NCBI GenBank assembly: GCA_030017995.1
Contig: JASEGS010000003.1
Span: forward strand, 1 to 64,000
Origin: Thermodesulfovibrionales bacterium
Lineage (GTDB): Bacteria; Nitrospirota; Thermodesulfovibrionia; Thermodesulfovibrionales; Dissulfurispiraceae
Reading direction: 5' to 3'
DNA length: 64,000 bases
Part shown: piece by piece, positions 53,070 through 61,979 of the stretch
Layout of the letters: every line of letters begins with the position of its first letter
Position numbering within the stretch: the first letter of the stretch is position 1
The notes under the pieces: generated by a model
What the model saw: the letters and a program-made list of their open reading frames with translations, nothing else
Database searches by the model: none
Told to the model about the DNA's origin: nothing
Translations under genes and position numbers: made by a program

Positions 53070-56000
53070 ATGATAGCAAAAATCATCGAATACAGCGCCC
53101 GCAACAAGTTTATCATCTTTCTACTCGTCTTTGCGCTCGCTGCGTGGGGATACTGGGCATTGAAAAAGACTCCACTCGATGCGATCCCGGATCTTAGCGA
53201 CACGCAGGTCATCATTTACACCGAATGGGAAGGCAGGAGCCCTGACCTTATAGAAGACCAGATAACTTATCCGATAACATCAACGCTTCTCGCAGCCCCA
53301 AAAGTGCAGGTTGTAAGAGGATATTCATTTCTCGGCAGTTCTTTTATCTATGTAATCTTTGAAGAAGGAACCAATATCTACTGGGCGCGAAGCAGAGTTC
53401 TGGAATATTTACAGGCGGTCAAGAACAAAATACCGGCGAATGTGAACCCTGTACTGGGGCCTGATGCCACAAGCGTTGGATGGGGTTTCTCGTATGCGCT
53501 TATTGATGAAACCGGAAGACATGACCTCTCCCAGCTCCGCTCAATCCAGGACTACAACGTAAAGCTTGCGCTCGAAAGCGTTCCCGGAGTTTCGCAGGTT
53601 GCGAGCATCGGAGGATTCGTCAAGCAGTATCAGATAACGATTGATCCCAACAAGCTCCTCGCATACAACATTCCCCTTACAATGGTGCTCGACTCCATAA
53701 AGAAAAGCAATAAGGATGTGGAAGGCAGAGTGCTGGAGTTCTCAGGCGTTGAGTATATGGTTCGTGGAAGGGGATACATAAAAACCCTCGATGACCTGAA
53801 AAATATTGCTGTTGGGACAAATAATGCAGGGACTCCAATATTACTAAAGGATATAGCAGGGATACAGTTAGGGCCCGAAATCAGGAGGGGACTCGCAGAG
53901 CTTGACGGCAAAGGCGAAGTTGCAGGGGGCATAGTAGTTGTAAGATTCGGGGAGAATGTGCTCAATGTCATTGAACACGTCAAAGAAAAAATAAGCCATG
54001 ATATAGAACCTTCTCTCCCAAAAGGAGTAAAGCTCGTCATAACTTACGACAGGACAGACCTCATACACCGCTCTATAGCCACGCTGAAGGATGAGATAAT
54101 AAAGCTTTCTGTTGCAGTAAGCGCAGTCTGCATCGTGTTTCTATTCCATCTTCCGAGCGCACTCGTTGTGATACTCACGCTTCCGATAGCTATCATAATC
54201 TCATTCGTATGTATGTATTATTTAGGCGTAACCTCTAATATTATGAGCCTGAGCGGCATAGCCATCGCAATCGGAGCGATGGTGGATGCCTCGATAATCA
54301 TGGTCGAAAATGCTCATAAAAAGCTTGAAGACTGGGAGGCGCACGGCAGACAGGGCAATAGAATAGATGTGATAATCGAGGCCGCAAAAGAGGTAGGCCC
54401 TTCCCTGTTCTTCTCCCTACTCGTTATAACGGTCGGCTTTCTTCCGGTCTTCACGCTTCAGGCTCAGGCTGGAAGGCTATTCAAGCCTCTCGCATACACA
54501 AAGACATTCGCCATGTTGTTTGCATCATTCCTTGCTATTACACTCACTCCAATGCTCATGACGCTCTTTATCAGAGGGAAAATAAAGCCTGAGGAAAAAC
54601 ATCCCATAAGCATAATACTTCACAAGATTTACGAGCCTATTGCAAAACTCACCCTCAGATTCAAAAAAATCGTTATTTTTATTGCACTTATTATCATGGC
54701 TGTAACCGTCTATCCTTTTACAAAGCTTGGCACTGAATTCATGCCGCCTCTTTACGAAGGAACTCTTTTTTATATGCCTGTTACAGCGCCTGCCGCATCA
54801 ATATCAGAGGTATCAAAGCTCCTCCAGATTCAGGATAAGATCATTAAAAAGATACCTGAGGTCTCGCAGGTCTTCGGGAAGGCAGGAAGGGCAGAGACAG
54901 CCACAGACCCTGCCCCGCTGGAGATGTTCGAGACAGTGATAAACCTCAAGCCCGAATCAGAATGGCGTCCGGGCATGACAGTCGAAACACTTAAAGATGA
55001 AATGAATGACGCCCTCACTATTCCGGGAGTCGCAAATTCATTCACGATGCCTATTAAGGCACGCATTGACATGCTCTCCACAGGCATACGAACACCTGTA
55101 GGCATCAAGGTAATGGGACAGAGACTTGAAGAAATAGAGCGGATAGGCAAAGAGATAGAGCATCACCTAAGAGATGTCAGAGGCACGCGTAGTGTATACG
55201 CAGAGCGTGTAACTACAGGGTATTTCCTCGATTTCAATATAAACCGGGCAGAAGCAGCGCGTTACGGCCTTAATGTGGATGATGTTCAGGAGATAATACA
55301 ATCAGCAGTGGGAGGAATGAACCTGACTGTAACCGTGGAAGGCCGTGAGCGTTATCCGGTTAATGTCAGATATGCGCGTGAGCTTAGAAGTGATATAGAA
55401 AAACTCAAGAGAATACTCGTGCCTGTGATAAACGCGGATTTCGGAATGCGGAATGCGGAATTTATATCACAACCTTCAATGCCTCTTCCGCAATCCGCAA
55501 TCCGCAATCCGCAATTACAGCAGGTTCCGCTCGGTCAACTGGTGGATATAAAGATCATGCAGGGTCCTACCATGATAAAGAGCGAGGAAGGCCTCCTCAC
55601 AGCCTATGTGTATGTGGATTTTTCAGGAAGGGATGTGGGCGGATATGTCGAGGAAGCTAAGAAGAAAATTGCCTCTATAAAAATTCCTGATGGTTACAGG
55701 CTCGAATGGAGCGGTGAATACGAATATCTCGTTAAAACTCAAGAGCGCCTGAAGATAGTCATTCCCCTCACCGCGCTCATTATCTTTGTTCTTATATATC
55801 TGAATACGAAATCCACCATAAAAACAATGATAGTCTTGCTGGCAGTTCCGTTCTCGCTCGTTGGCTCATTCTGGCTGCTCTATCTCCTTAACTATAACAT
55901 GAGCATAGCAGTCTGGGTTGGGATAATAGCCCTCGCTGGCCTCGATGCAGAGACAGGGGTGATAATGCTCCTCTATCTTGACCTCGCATACAGCCAGTGG

Positions 56001-56270
56001 AAAAAAGAAGGGAAACTTAACAGCATCGCTGACCTCAAGGACGCTGTTATGCACGGCGCAGTAAAAAGAATCAGACCGAAGATAATGACCGTAAGCGTTA
56101 TACTCGCAGGGCTTATCCCGATAATGTTCAGCCACGGCACAGGCTCTGATGTAATGAAAAGAATTGCAGCGCCAATGGTAGGAGGAGTCATCACATCCAC
56201 AATCCTTGAACTGATTATTTATCCTGCTATATATATGATATGGAAAGGCCGGGAATTTAAGAAAAGTTAA
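53070..56270 (+). CDS. cusA: CusA/CzcA-type heavy-metal RND efflux pump
   Basis: This 1066-residue protein has twelve predicted helices. Typical HME-RND segments are TPLDAIPDLSDTQVIIYTEW, IAIGAMVDASIIMVENAHKK and GIIALAGLDAETGVIMLLYL. It exports metal ions, most like Cu(I)/Ag(I), from the neighbourhood of YtkA and PCYCGC proteins. A segment after VPVINADFG (about 27 residues, containing SQPSMPLPQSAIRNPQ) is encoded by inverted heptamer arrays and is not part of the usual family sequence. Confidence 0.94.
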   Translation: MIAKIIEYSARNKFIIFLLVFALAAWGYWALKKTPLDAIPDLSDTQVIIYTEWEGRSPDLIEDQITYPITSTLLAAPKVQVVRGYSFLGSSFIYVIFEEGTNIYWARSRVLEYLQAVKNKIPANVNPVLGPDATSVGWGFSYALIDETGRHDLSQLRSIQDYNVKLALESVPGVSQVASIGGFVKQYQITIDPNKLLAYNIPLTMVLDSIKKSNKDVEGRVLEFSGVEYMVRGRGYIKTLDDLKNIAVGTNNAGTPILLKDIAGIQLGPEIRRGLAELDGKGEVAGGIVVVRFGENVLNVIEHVKEKISHDIEPSLPKGVKLVITYDRTDLIHRSIATLKDEIIKLSVAVSAVCIVFLFHLPSALVVILTLPIAIIISFVCMYYLGVTSNIMSLSGIAIAIGAMVDASIIMVENAHKKLEDWEAHGRQGNRIDVIIEAAKEVGPSLFFSLLVITVGFLPVFTLQAQAGRLFKPLAYTKTFAMLFASFLAITLTPMLMTLFIRGKIKPEEKHPISIILHKIYEPIAKLTLRFKKIVIFIALIIMAVTVYPFTKLGTEFMPPLYEGTLFYMPVTAPAASISEVSKLLQIQDKIIKKIPEVSQVFGKAGRAETATDPAPLEMFETVINLKPESEWRPGMTVETLKDEMNDALTIPGVANSFTMPIKARIDMLSTGIRTPVGIKVMGQRLEEIERIGKEIEHHLRDVRGTRSVYAERVTTGYFLDFNINRAEAARYGLNVDDVQEIIQSAVGGMNLTVTVEGRERYPVNVRYARELRSDIEKLKRILVPVINADFGMRNAEFISQPSMPLPQSAIRNPQLQQVPLGQLVDIKIMQGPTMIKSEEGLLTAYVYVDFSGRDVGGYVEEAKKKIASIKIPDGYRLEWSGEYEYLVKTQERLKIVIPLTALIIFVLIYLNTKSTIKTMIVLLAVPFSLVGSFWLLYLLNYNMSIAVWVGIIALAGLDAETGVIMLLYLDLAYSQWKKEGKLNSIADLKDAVMHGAVKRIRPKIMTVSVILAGLIPIMFSHGTGSDVMKRIAAPMVGGVITSTILELIIYPAIYMIWKGREFKKS
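55434..55515 (+). repeat. Inverted heptamer arrays inside cusA
   Basis: Left: GCGGATT, TCGGAAT, GCGGAAT, GCGGAAT (55434-55461). Right: four CCGCAAT units (55488-55515). The arms are mutual inverse repeats with a 26-base loop and encode an in-frame insertion. Confidence 0.92.
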
Positions 56271-57084
56271 ACAAACTGCACTCCTTGCAGTTCATTTTTG
56301 AACAAACCCTCGATATTCCCTGATGGCACAATGCAAAGTCATATTTAAGCGGGTCTTCTGAATCAAATTTTTTCAGCGACTCTGTTATCTCTACAGCCAT
56401 TTTCCAATCCTGAGATGATCGCCTTGTAAAACCGAGGCATTTAGATATGCGGGCTATGTGAGTATCAAGAGGGATTATGAGCTTACTCTTGGGAATTCCT
56501 TCCCAAATACCGAAGTCAATGTCCCTGTCCCTTATCATCCATCTTAGGAATAGATTCATCCTCTTGCAAGCGCTCCCCTTTTCAGGCAAAGGAAAGAACT
56601 GTAGAAAACCGACAGGCCTTATATTTTCGCCATATACAGGAGATGTGTCAACAGCAAGCAATCCATGAATCAAGCCGCCCAACCCTTCCCCGATGTTCGC
56701 ATCGGCGTCTTTATAGCCTTTCTTAAACAAGACCTCCATGCTTCCATGCCGCTTGAGTGTTTTACTCAAGAGATAGAAAAGGCAGAGAATATCTTCATTT
56801 TCATTAAACCTGTATTTGATGCCTGAAAATAAATGCCTTCGCTTCTTTAAATTAAAGCCTAAAAGAAAATCATGCGGGCTTTTGCCCATTATGGAAAGGA
56901 CTTTTCTGACTACAGGTTTGAATAAGTCAACTCTGCCGTATGCGAAACATGATGCAATAAAACCTGAGACCTCAATGTCTTCCGGCCTCTTATACTCGTG
57001 TGGGAATTCTATGGGATCGTGAAGAATACGCTCTTTAAAATTATATGTATTATAAAGCCTGTCGAGGGTTTGCTTTAAAGTCAT
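56257..57084 (-). CDS. TIGR02757 (DUF2400) family protein
   Basis: This 275-residue protein has [40 protein letters not shown] and [21 protein letters not shown], and ends with Cys-rich [12 protein letters not shown]. The family is related to DNA-glycosylase-like folds but is uncharacterised; a terminal Fe-S-like Cys cluster is seen. Its start overlaps the yajQ stop by 4 bases. Confidence 0.88.
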   Translation of the reverse strand: MTLKQTLDRLYNTYNFKERILHDPIEFPHEYKRPEDIEVSGFIASCFAYGRVDLFKPVVRKVLSIMGKSPHDFLLGFNLKKRRHLFSGIKYRFNENEDILCLFYLLSKTLKRHGSMEVLFKKGYKDADANIGEGLGGLIHGLLAVDTSPVYGENIRPVGFLQFFPLPEKGSACKRMNLFLRWMIRDRDIDFGIWEGIPKSKLIIPLDTHIARISKCLGFTRRSSQDWKMAVEITESLKKFDSEDPLKYDFALCHQGISRVCSKMNCKECSLFNFS

Positions 57085-57578
57085 CTATAATTCGCAAACT
57101 GCAGGGCTATGCCGAAGTCCTTCTCCTTTAGCTTTGCGATAATAACCTGAAGGTCGTCTATTTTTTTGGCCTTCACCCTCACCTGATCCTTCTGAATCTC
57201 TGCATTCACTTTAAGCTTCATGTCCTTTATAAGTTTCACTATTTCTTTTGCCTTTTCCTGCGGAATACCCTGCTGGAGCGTAACAAGCTGCCTGACGGTA
57301 TTTCCAGCAGCCTGCTCTATTTTACCGTAGCTCAATGCCTTCAGAGATACGCCCCGCTTTACAAGCTTTGACTGCAATATGTCTATCACGCTCTTAAGCT
57401 TAAGCTCATCGTCTGAGAGGAGGGTAATAGTTCCCTTGCCCTTGTCAAGCTCGATATTGCTCTTGCTTCCCTTGAAATCAAAGCGCTGTCCTATCTCCTT
57501 CATTGCCTGATCAACTGCATTCAATACCTCCTGCATATCGACTTCGCATACAACATCAAATGAATGTTCATCAGCCAT
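57081..57578 (-). CDS. yajQ: YajQ-family nucleotide-binding protein
   Basis: This 165-residue protein has [35 protein letters not shown] and [31 protein letters not shown], matching YajQ closely. Members bind cyclic di-GMP or other nucleotides. It sits in an operon with the PsiE- and DedA-like genes. Confidence 0.95.
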   Translation of the reverse strand: MADEHSFDVVCEVDMQEVLNAVDQAMKEIGQRFDFKGSKSNIELDKGKGTITLLSDDELKLKSVIDILQSKLVKRGVSLKALSYGKIEQAAGNTVRQLVTLQQGIPQEKAKEIVKLIKDMKLKVNAEIQKDQVRVKAKKIDDLQVIIAKLKEKDFGIALQFANYR

Positions 57579-57593
57579 TTTTAACCTCCAAAA

Positions 57594-58034
57594 TTATTGT
57601 TCAAGTTTCTGTGCCTTTACAGAAAGGTAGTAAGCAGCCATAAGAATTATAATAACGACTGCGCTCAACCCCATCTCGTATAGTTTTTCCACAGGCACAT
57701 GTTCCATAAAAGATGTCTGTGCCTCTATCAATAATATCCTCCTGACAGCCGCTATCATGCCGATGGCAAGGAATGGTCCAAGTATGAACTTCTGTTTTTT
57801 CAGAAACCTGATGATGGTCCATAGAAGTTCGAGGATTATCAGCGAAAGGAGCACATCGTTAACAAGATGCAGTATGGAATCCCTCGATGGGTGCAGAATA
57901 TTAAGCATCCCGTAATAAAGTATAAAACCGCATGCAATAAGCAGCAATAAAGCAGCTACTACATGGAAGATAATGTCCAAACTTACCAGAAATTTTCTAA
58001 ACCGCTCAGTCAGTTCTATTTTTTGCTGTTCCAT
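57594..58034 (-). CDS. PsiE-like membrane protein
   Basis: This 146-residue protein has four membrane helices, and VNDVLLSLIILELLWTIIRFLKKQK and IGMIAAVRRILLIEA match the phosphate-starvation-inducible PsiE family. The function is unknown. An AGGCGGAGGA Shine-Dalgarno lies 4 bases after the stop of the upstream small Cys-rich gene. Confidence 0.85.
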   Translation of the reverse strand: MEQQKIELTERFRKFLVSLDIIFHVVAALLLLIACGFILYYGMLNILHPSRDSILHLVNDVLLSLIILELLWTIIRFLKKQKFILGPFLAIGMIAAVRRILLIEAQTSFMEHVPVEKLYEMGLSAVVIIILMAAYYLSVKAQKLEQ

Positions 58035-58047
58035 AATCCTCCGCCTT

Positions 58048-58212
58048 TTAAATGTTTGTCAAGCTCTCAACAGTCGCCTTAATCACTTCTTCCGGATCGG
58101 GTTTGCATACAGGGCAATATGGCTCCCCCTTGTCCAGGGGGCATACATGCCCTCATTCAGGACAGCATACACACTTATCAAGCGGCTGTTCACAAACAGC
58201 ACATATATCCAT
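58048..58212 (-). CDS. Small Cys-rich zinc-ribbon protein, probable selenoprotein (UGA at 58155)
   Basis: The frame is 54 residues from ATG 58212 to TAA 58048, with a TGA at codon 20 (58155-58153). Before it lies MDICAVCEQPLDKCVCCPE and after it GHVCPLDKGEPYCPVC, ending in KATVESLTNI. The Cys spacing (CxxC, CxCCxxUxxxC, CxxC) makes the TGA read exactly where a Cys would complete CPxC-type ligands. A strong 6-bp hairpin (CCCCCT-GGACA-AGGGGG) with GG opening the apical loop lies about 14-30 nt after the UGA, matching bacterial SECIS geometry. It sits between dedA- and psiE-like genes, with 11- and 13-base spacings. Confidence 0.75.
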
Positions 58213-58223
58213 AATAAATTACT

Positions 58224-58850
58224 TTATTTCCCGGGAATATTTGCAGTTTTTTTGGAATCTTTTCTGTGCCATATTATATACCCGCAGATGAGTAAGACGC
58301 ATGCCAAAACGGCATAAAGGCTCCACTCCTTGCTTACAGCCAACACCTTTTCCTTGTTATTGCCTATAAAATATCCGACATACGCGAGCACCCATACCCA
58401 TATGGCTGCGCCAAAAGAAGTATAGAAACAGAACTTTTTGATATCCATTCTGGCAACCCCTGCCGGGAACGAGATGTAATGCCTGATACCGAGTATAAGC
58501 CTTCCAACAAAAGTGCTTATGCTGCCATGCGCCTGGAAAAAACGCTCTCCCTTTTCAAAATGACTTTTTGAGACCCCAAAGTATTTTCCGTATTTGATAA
58601 TAAACGGCCTGCCAAGGTAAAGGGCAATAACATAATTAAAGAGGGCTCCGAGAAGGCTTCCTGCTGTCCCGGATGCTATCACACCGAACCAGCTCATCTG
58701 TTTCTGCGAGATGAGATATCCTGCAGGAGGAATTACGATCTCTGAAGGAAGCGGGATGAAAGTACTCTCAATGAACATTAAAAATACAATCCCGCCGTAT
58801 CCCATGCTCCAAATAGTCTCAACAAGCCAATTAAAAAATGTATTCAACAT
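58224..58850 (-). CDS. DedA family membrane protein
   Basis: This 208-residue protein has the DedA/VTT hallmarks FIESTFIPLPSEIVIPPAGYL, GALFNYVIALYLGRPFI and FVGRLILGIRHYISFPAG. It is probably an undecaprenyl-phosphate or lipid transporter. First gene of the dedA - Cys-rich - psiE - yajQ - TIGR02757 operon. Confidence 0.92.
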   Translation of the reverse strand: MLNTFFNWLVETIWSMGYGGIVFLMFIESTFIPLPSEIVIPPAGYLISQKQMSWFGVIASGTAGSLLGALFNYVIALYLGRPFIIKYGKYFGVSKSHFEKGERFFQAHGSISTFVGRLILGIRHYISFPAGVARMDIKKFCFYTSFGAAIWVWVLAYVGYFIGNNKEKVLAVSKEWSLYAVLACVLLICGYIIWHRKDSKKTANIPGK

Positions 58851-58922
58851 TTTGTGTTTTTTCTGTTGTTAAAAAAGTTCCTCTTTACAATTTTTTTACA
58901 AATGCCATAATATTATAGCATA

Positions 58923-60686
58923 ATGATTGGTATGCCTCAAAAATTCAGGGACTTTAGATTAAACCTCAGCGCCAAATTTATTATTGCCTGCAGCCTAACC
59001 CTCATAGTTGCGCTCGGCCTTTCATTCTATTTCATTGCAAAGAGACAGGAACGTCTTATTATGATGCAGGTAGAAAACGAGGCACGTGCGATATTCAAAC
59101 AGATTGTAATAACAAGGGAATGGATAGCAGACCACGGAGGCGTGTTTGTTCAAAGACTTCCATGGATGAAACCCAACCCTTATCTTTCAAAAATGGGGAA
59201 GGAATCGGAAGTAATTGATGTAAAAGGCAGGCGGTTTGTGCTTGAAACGCCTGCAATGGTAACAAAGGCGCTCTCAAAATATGCAAAGGACCGGGAGCTT
59301 TACTGGTTTCACATTACGAGTCTCAAACTGACAAACCCGGAGAACGCACCTGACGAGTTTGAAAAAAAAGCGCTTCTGCAATTTGAAAAAAATAATGTAA
59401 AAGAGCTTATTTCCATCGAGACAATTGATAAATCAAAATACCTCAGATATATTTCACCTCTCTATGTAGAAGATGCATGTCTGAAATGCCACGCATATCA
59501 GGGTTATCAGGCAGGAGATGTACGAGGGGCCATAAGCATTACAATTCCGCTCGATAAAACCTTTGCCAAGATTTCAACCAATACGCACACCATGTTAATA
59601 GCCGGCATCTTAACGGTGTTCGCCCTTATTGTTGCCATGTTTTTTACAGTAAACAAGCTCGTCCTCACGCCTATGAGAAGACTTAAGACATCAATCAAGG
59701 AATTTTCTGACGGCAACTACTCCCCGTCAAACAGACTAAAAACAGGAGATGAGTTTGAAAAGATATGCTGCGCATTTTCTGAAATGGCACATAAGCTGAC
59801 CAATTATCACGATTACCTTAATGACAAAATTCATGAAGCAACAGAGAATTTAGAGACAACCAATACAAAACTTCTGGAAGCAAACCGGCTGCTGAGAGAC
59901 GCAAACCTCAAAAAGTCCGACTTTATAGCGAGGGCATCCCATGAATTGAGAACTCCTCTTACATCAATAAAAGGGGCAATGGATTATATATCAACAAAAT
60001 TGTCATCGTCCCTCAACCAGAATCCTGATGATGCCTCCCTAAGTGACCTTTACGTTTTCTTTGGCCTGATAAAGAAAAATTCTGAGAGGCTGATACGAAT
60101 GGTCAATGATATGCTCGACATTGAAAGGATGGAGATGGGGGTATCTGAACTCCATTTTGCAAGCGTCAACCTTTCATATATTATAGCTGAAATAATGACT
60201 TCCTGCAAAGTCAATGCGGATGAGAAAAGCATATCAATAAAAACACACATCCCAGATTGTCTGTATATATGCGCAGATGAGGACAGAATAAGACAGGTTA
60301 TTGTCAATCTGCTATCCAATGCCATAAAATTTAGTCCAGAAAAGACTGAGGTGCTTATATTTGCATACTGCGAAAGAAGCCATGTGGTAGTCGAAATATG
60401 GGATGAAGGCCATGGCATCAATGCTCATCAGCAGGAAAGAATATTTGAAAAGTTCTATAGAATCGGCAATAAAGAAGGCGCAGGGCTGGGACTTGCCATA
60501 TGTAAAAGCATTATAGACGCTCACAAAGGCATCGTAGGCGTTAAGAGTGACGGGCAAAACGGGAATTGTTTCTACTTCAAGCTGCCAAATATAAAATGCA
60601 CAGATATGACCCCTGAGACTTACTTGGAGCAGGCGAGGCAACAACATAAATTACTTGAGATAGCAGAAAGGATAGGAACATGTTAG
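58923..60686 (+). CDS. Sensor histidine kinase with Tll0287-like heme-binding domain
   Basis: This 587-residue protein has a membrane helix, then a periplasmic DUF3365/Tll0287-like domain with the heme motif CLKCH. A second helix, a HAMP-like linker, HisKA (RASHELRTPLTSIKGAMDY) and HATPase (VIVNLLSNAIKFSPE, DEGHGINA, GAGLGLAICKSII) follow. The c-type heme could sense redox state, O2 or NO. It overlaps the next regulator by 7 bases. Confidence 0.9.
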   Translation: MIGMPQKFRDFRLNLSAKFIIACSLTLIVALGLSFYFIAKRQERLIMMQVENEARAIFKQIVITREWIADHGGVFVQRLPWMKPNPYLSKMGKESEVIDVKGRRFVLETPAMVTKALSKYAKDRELYWFHITSLKLTNPENAPDEFEKKALLQFEKNNVKELISIETIDKSKYLRYISPLYVEDACLKCHAYQGYQAGDVRGAISITIPLDKTFAKISTNTHTMLIAGILTVFALIVAMFFTVNKLVLTPMRRLKTSIKEFSDGNYSPSNRLKTGDEFEKICCAFSEMAHKLTNYHDYLNDKIHEATENLETTNTKLLEANRLLRDANLKKSDFIARASHELRTPLTSIKGAMDYISTKLSSSLNQNPDDASLSDLYVFFGLIKKNSERLIRMVNDMLDIERMEMGVSELHFASVNLSYIIAEIMTSCKVNADEKSISIKTHIPDCLYICADEDRIRQVIVNLLSNAIKFSPEKTEVLIFAYCERSHVVVEIWDEGHGINAHQQERIFEKFYRIGNKEGAGLGLAICKSIIDAHKGIVGVKSDGQNGNCFYFKLPNIKCTDMTPETYLEQARQQHKLLEIAERIGTC

Positions 60687-61375
60687 CTGAAAACAAGATT
60701 GATACAATCCTTGCAATAGACGATGACCCTGATATCCTCAAGGTGCTGAAGGCTAACCTCGAACTGCATAAATTCCATGTAATTACAGCAAACTCATGGA
60801 CAGAGGGACAGAACTTGCTCTCCAGACAAACACCGGATATAATCCTTCTTGATCTTATGTTGCCAGACGGCGACGGCGTCGAAATATGCCGTAAAATAAG
60901 GAAACGATACCCTGCTTTACCAATAATAATGCTTACCGCAAAAGACAAAATCTCTGACAAGGTCATCGGCCTCGAAAGCGGCGCAGACGATTATGTAGTT
61001 AAGCCCTTTGAGACACTCGAACTTATAGCGAGAATCAAGGCCTGCCTGCGCAGGGCAAAGCCTATCACCCAGGAGCGTGTAAGCATTGGGAATATAAGCA
61101 TTGATTACAAGAAAAGAGTGGTTACAGTAAAAGGCAAAGAGATAATTCTAACGCCGAAGGAATATGATATCCTCTGTCTTTTGGTTTCCAACAAGGGGTC
61201 TGTCTTAAGCAGGGAAGAAATAAGGAATCATCTCTGGAAAGAAACCAAAATATATGCATGGAGCAGAGTCATCGATGTACACATACAACATTTGAGGCAA
61301 AAGATAGAGAAAAACCCTTCAGAGCCGGAATATATCATTACAGTCTCCGGAGTTGGTTATAAATTTAAGGAATAG
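60680..61375 (+). CDS. OmpR-family response regulator
   Basis: This 231-residue protein has a receiver domain (IILLDLMLPDGDGVE) and a winged helix (ILTPKEYDILCLLVSNKGSVLSREEI, YKF). It is translationally coupled to the heme kinase. Target genes are unknown; it is convergent with the nap-like operon. Confidence 0.92.
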   Translation: MLAENKIDTILAIDDDPDILKVLKANLELHKFHVITANSWTEGQNLLSRQTPDIILLDLMLPDGDGVEICRKIRKRYPALPIIMLTAKDKISDKVIGLESGADDYVVKPFETLELIARIKACLRRAKPITQERVSIGNISIDYKKRVVTVKGKEIILTPKEYDILCLLVSNKGSVLSREEIRNHLWKETKIYAWSRVIDVHIQHLRQKIEKNPSEPEYIITVSGVGYKFKE

Positions 61376-61435
61376 CCGCGGGTTAAACAGAGACTGAATC
61401 GCGGGAAAAAACAGGATAAACAGCTACAACGCCTT

Positions 61436-61615
61436 TCATGCCTGAATCTCTTCTATCTTCTGGTTAAGCAGATGTATATCATCTGTATCCATGGATAATA
61501 TAATCTCATTATCTCTTCTGCCTTCAATCCTTATATATTGCATGTCAGAAAAGGCATTTAATACCTTATCGCAGGAAGCCACGTCTGTTTTAACAATAAA
61601 CCAAACAGCATCCAT
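61436..61615 (-). CDS. Small NapD/ACT-like protein
   Basis: This protein of about 59 residues starts at MDAVWFIVKTDV. It has a ferredoxin-like alternating beta-alpha pattern (VWFIVKT, KVLNAF, IRIEGRR, IILSMDT). It lies 100 bases downstream of napD-like gene on the same strand. It may be a second NapD-like chaperone, but the similarity is only of fold pattern. Confidence 0.6.
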   Translation of the reverse strand: MDAVWFIVKTDVASCDKVLNAFSDMQYIRIEGRRDNEIILSMDTDDIHLLNQKIEEIQA

Positions 61616-61717
61616 TATAAAATCTTTCCTTGTTAAAAATTGACTTTGGAGCAACTATGCGCAGCCGATAATGATTAAGTCTAAAACAACGGCAGGTAAA
61701 ATTATTGTTAAATAGTG

Positions 61718-61978
61718 TTAAGACTCAGTAAATTTTGCGGCATTGCCATCCACATCCTCGAGGCTAAAGTATGCCAGATAAACATTTCTAACACCAGCCA
61801 CATCCCTTAAAGAGTCAAGTTTTTTCTTTACCTCAACAGCAGTTTCCCTCTCTATCACAAAAACTACCTTCTCTTCATTTACATCATTAACTTCGATATC
61901 CATCGCCTTAAGGTTATTGACAACCATTTCCACATCGCTTAATTCATTTGCCTCTACATAACCGCTTGCTACAACCAT
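61718..61978 (-). CDS. napD: NapD-like chaperone
   Basis: This 86-residue protein has VVASGYVEANELSDVEMVVNNLKAMDIEVNDVNEEKVVFVIE, the ferredoxin-fold NapD pattern, which binds Tat signal peptides of the nitrate reductase family. The stop-to-start gap from napH is 1 base. The symbol is by similarity and position. Confidence 0.7.
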   Translation of the reverse strand: MVVASGYVEANELSDVEMVVNNLKAMDIEVNDVNEEKVVFVIERETAVEVKKKLDSLRDVAGVRNVYLAYFSLEDVDGNAAKFTES

Positions 61979-61979
61979 A

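Noticed and set aside
58052-58291. Plus-strand reading frame opposite the small Cys-rich gene
   Set aside because: It is the shadow of the minus-strand Cys-rich frame and has no protein-like features.
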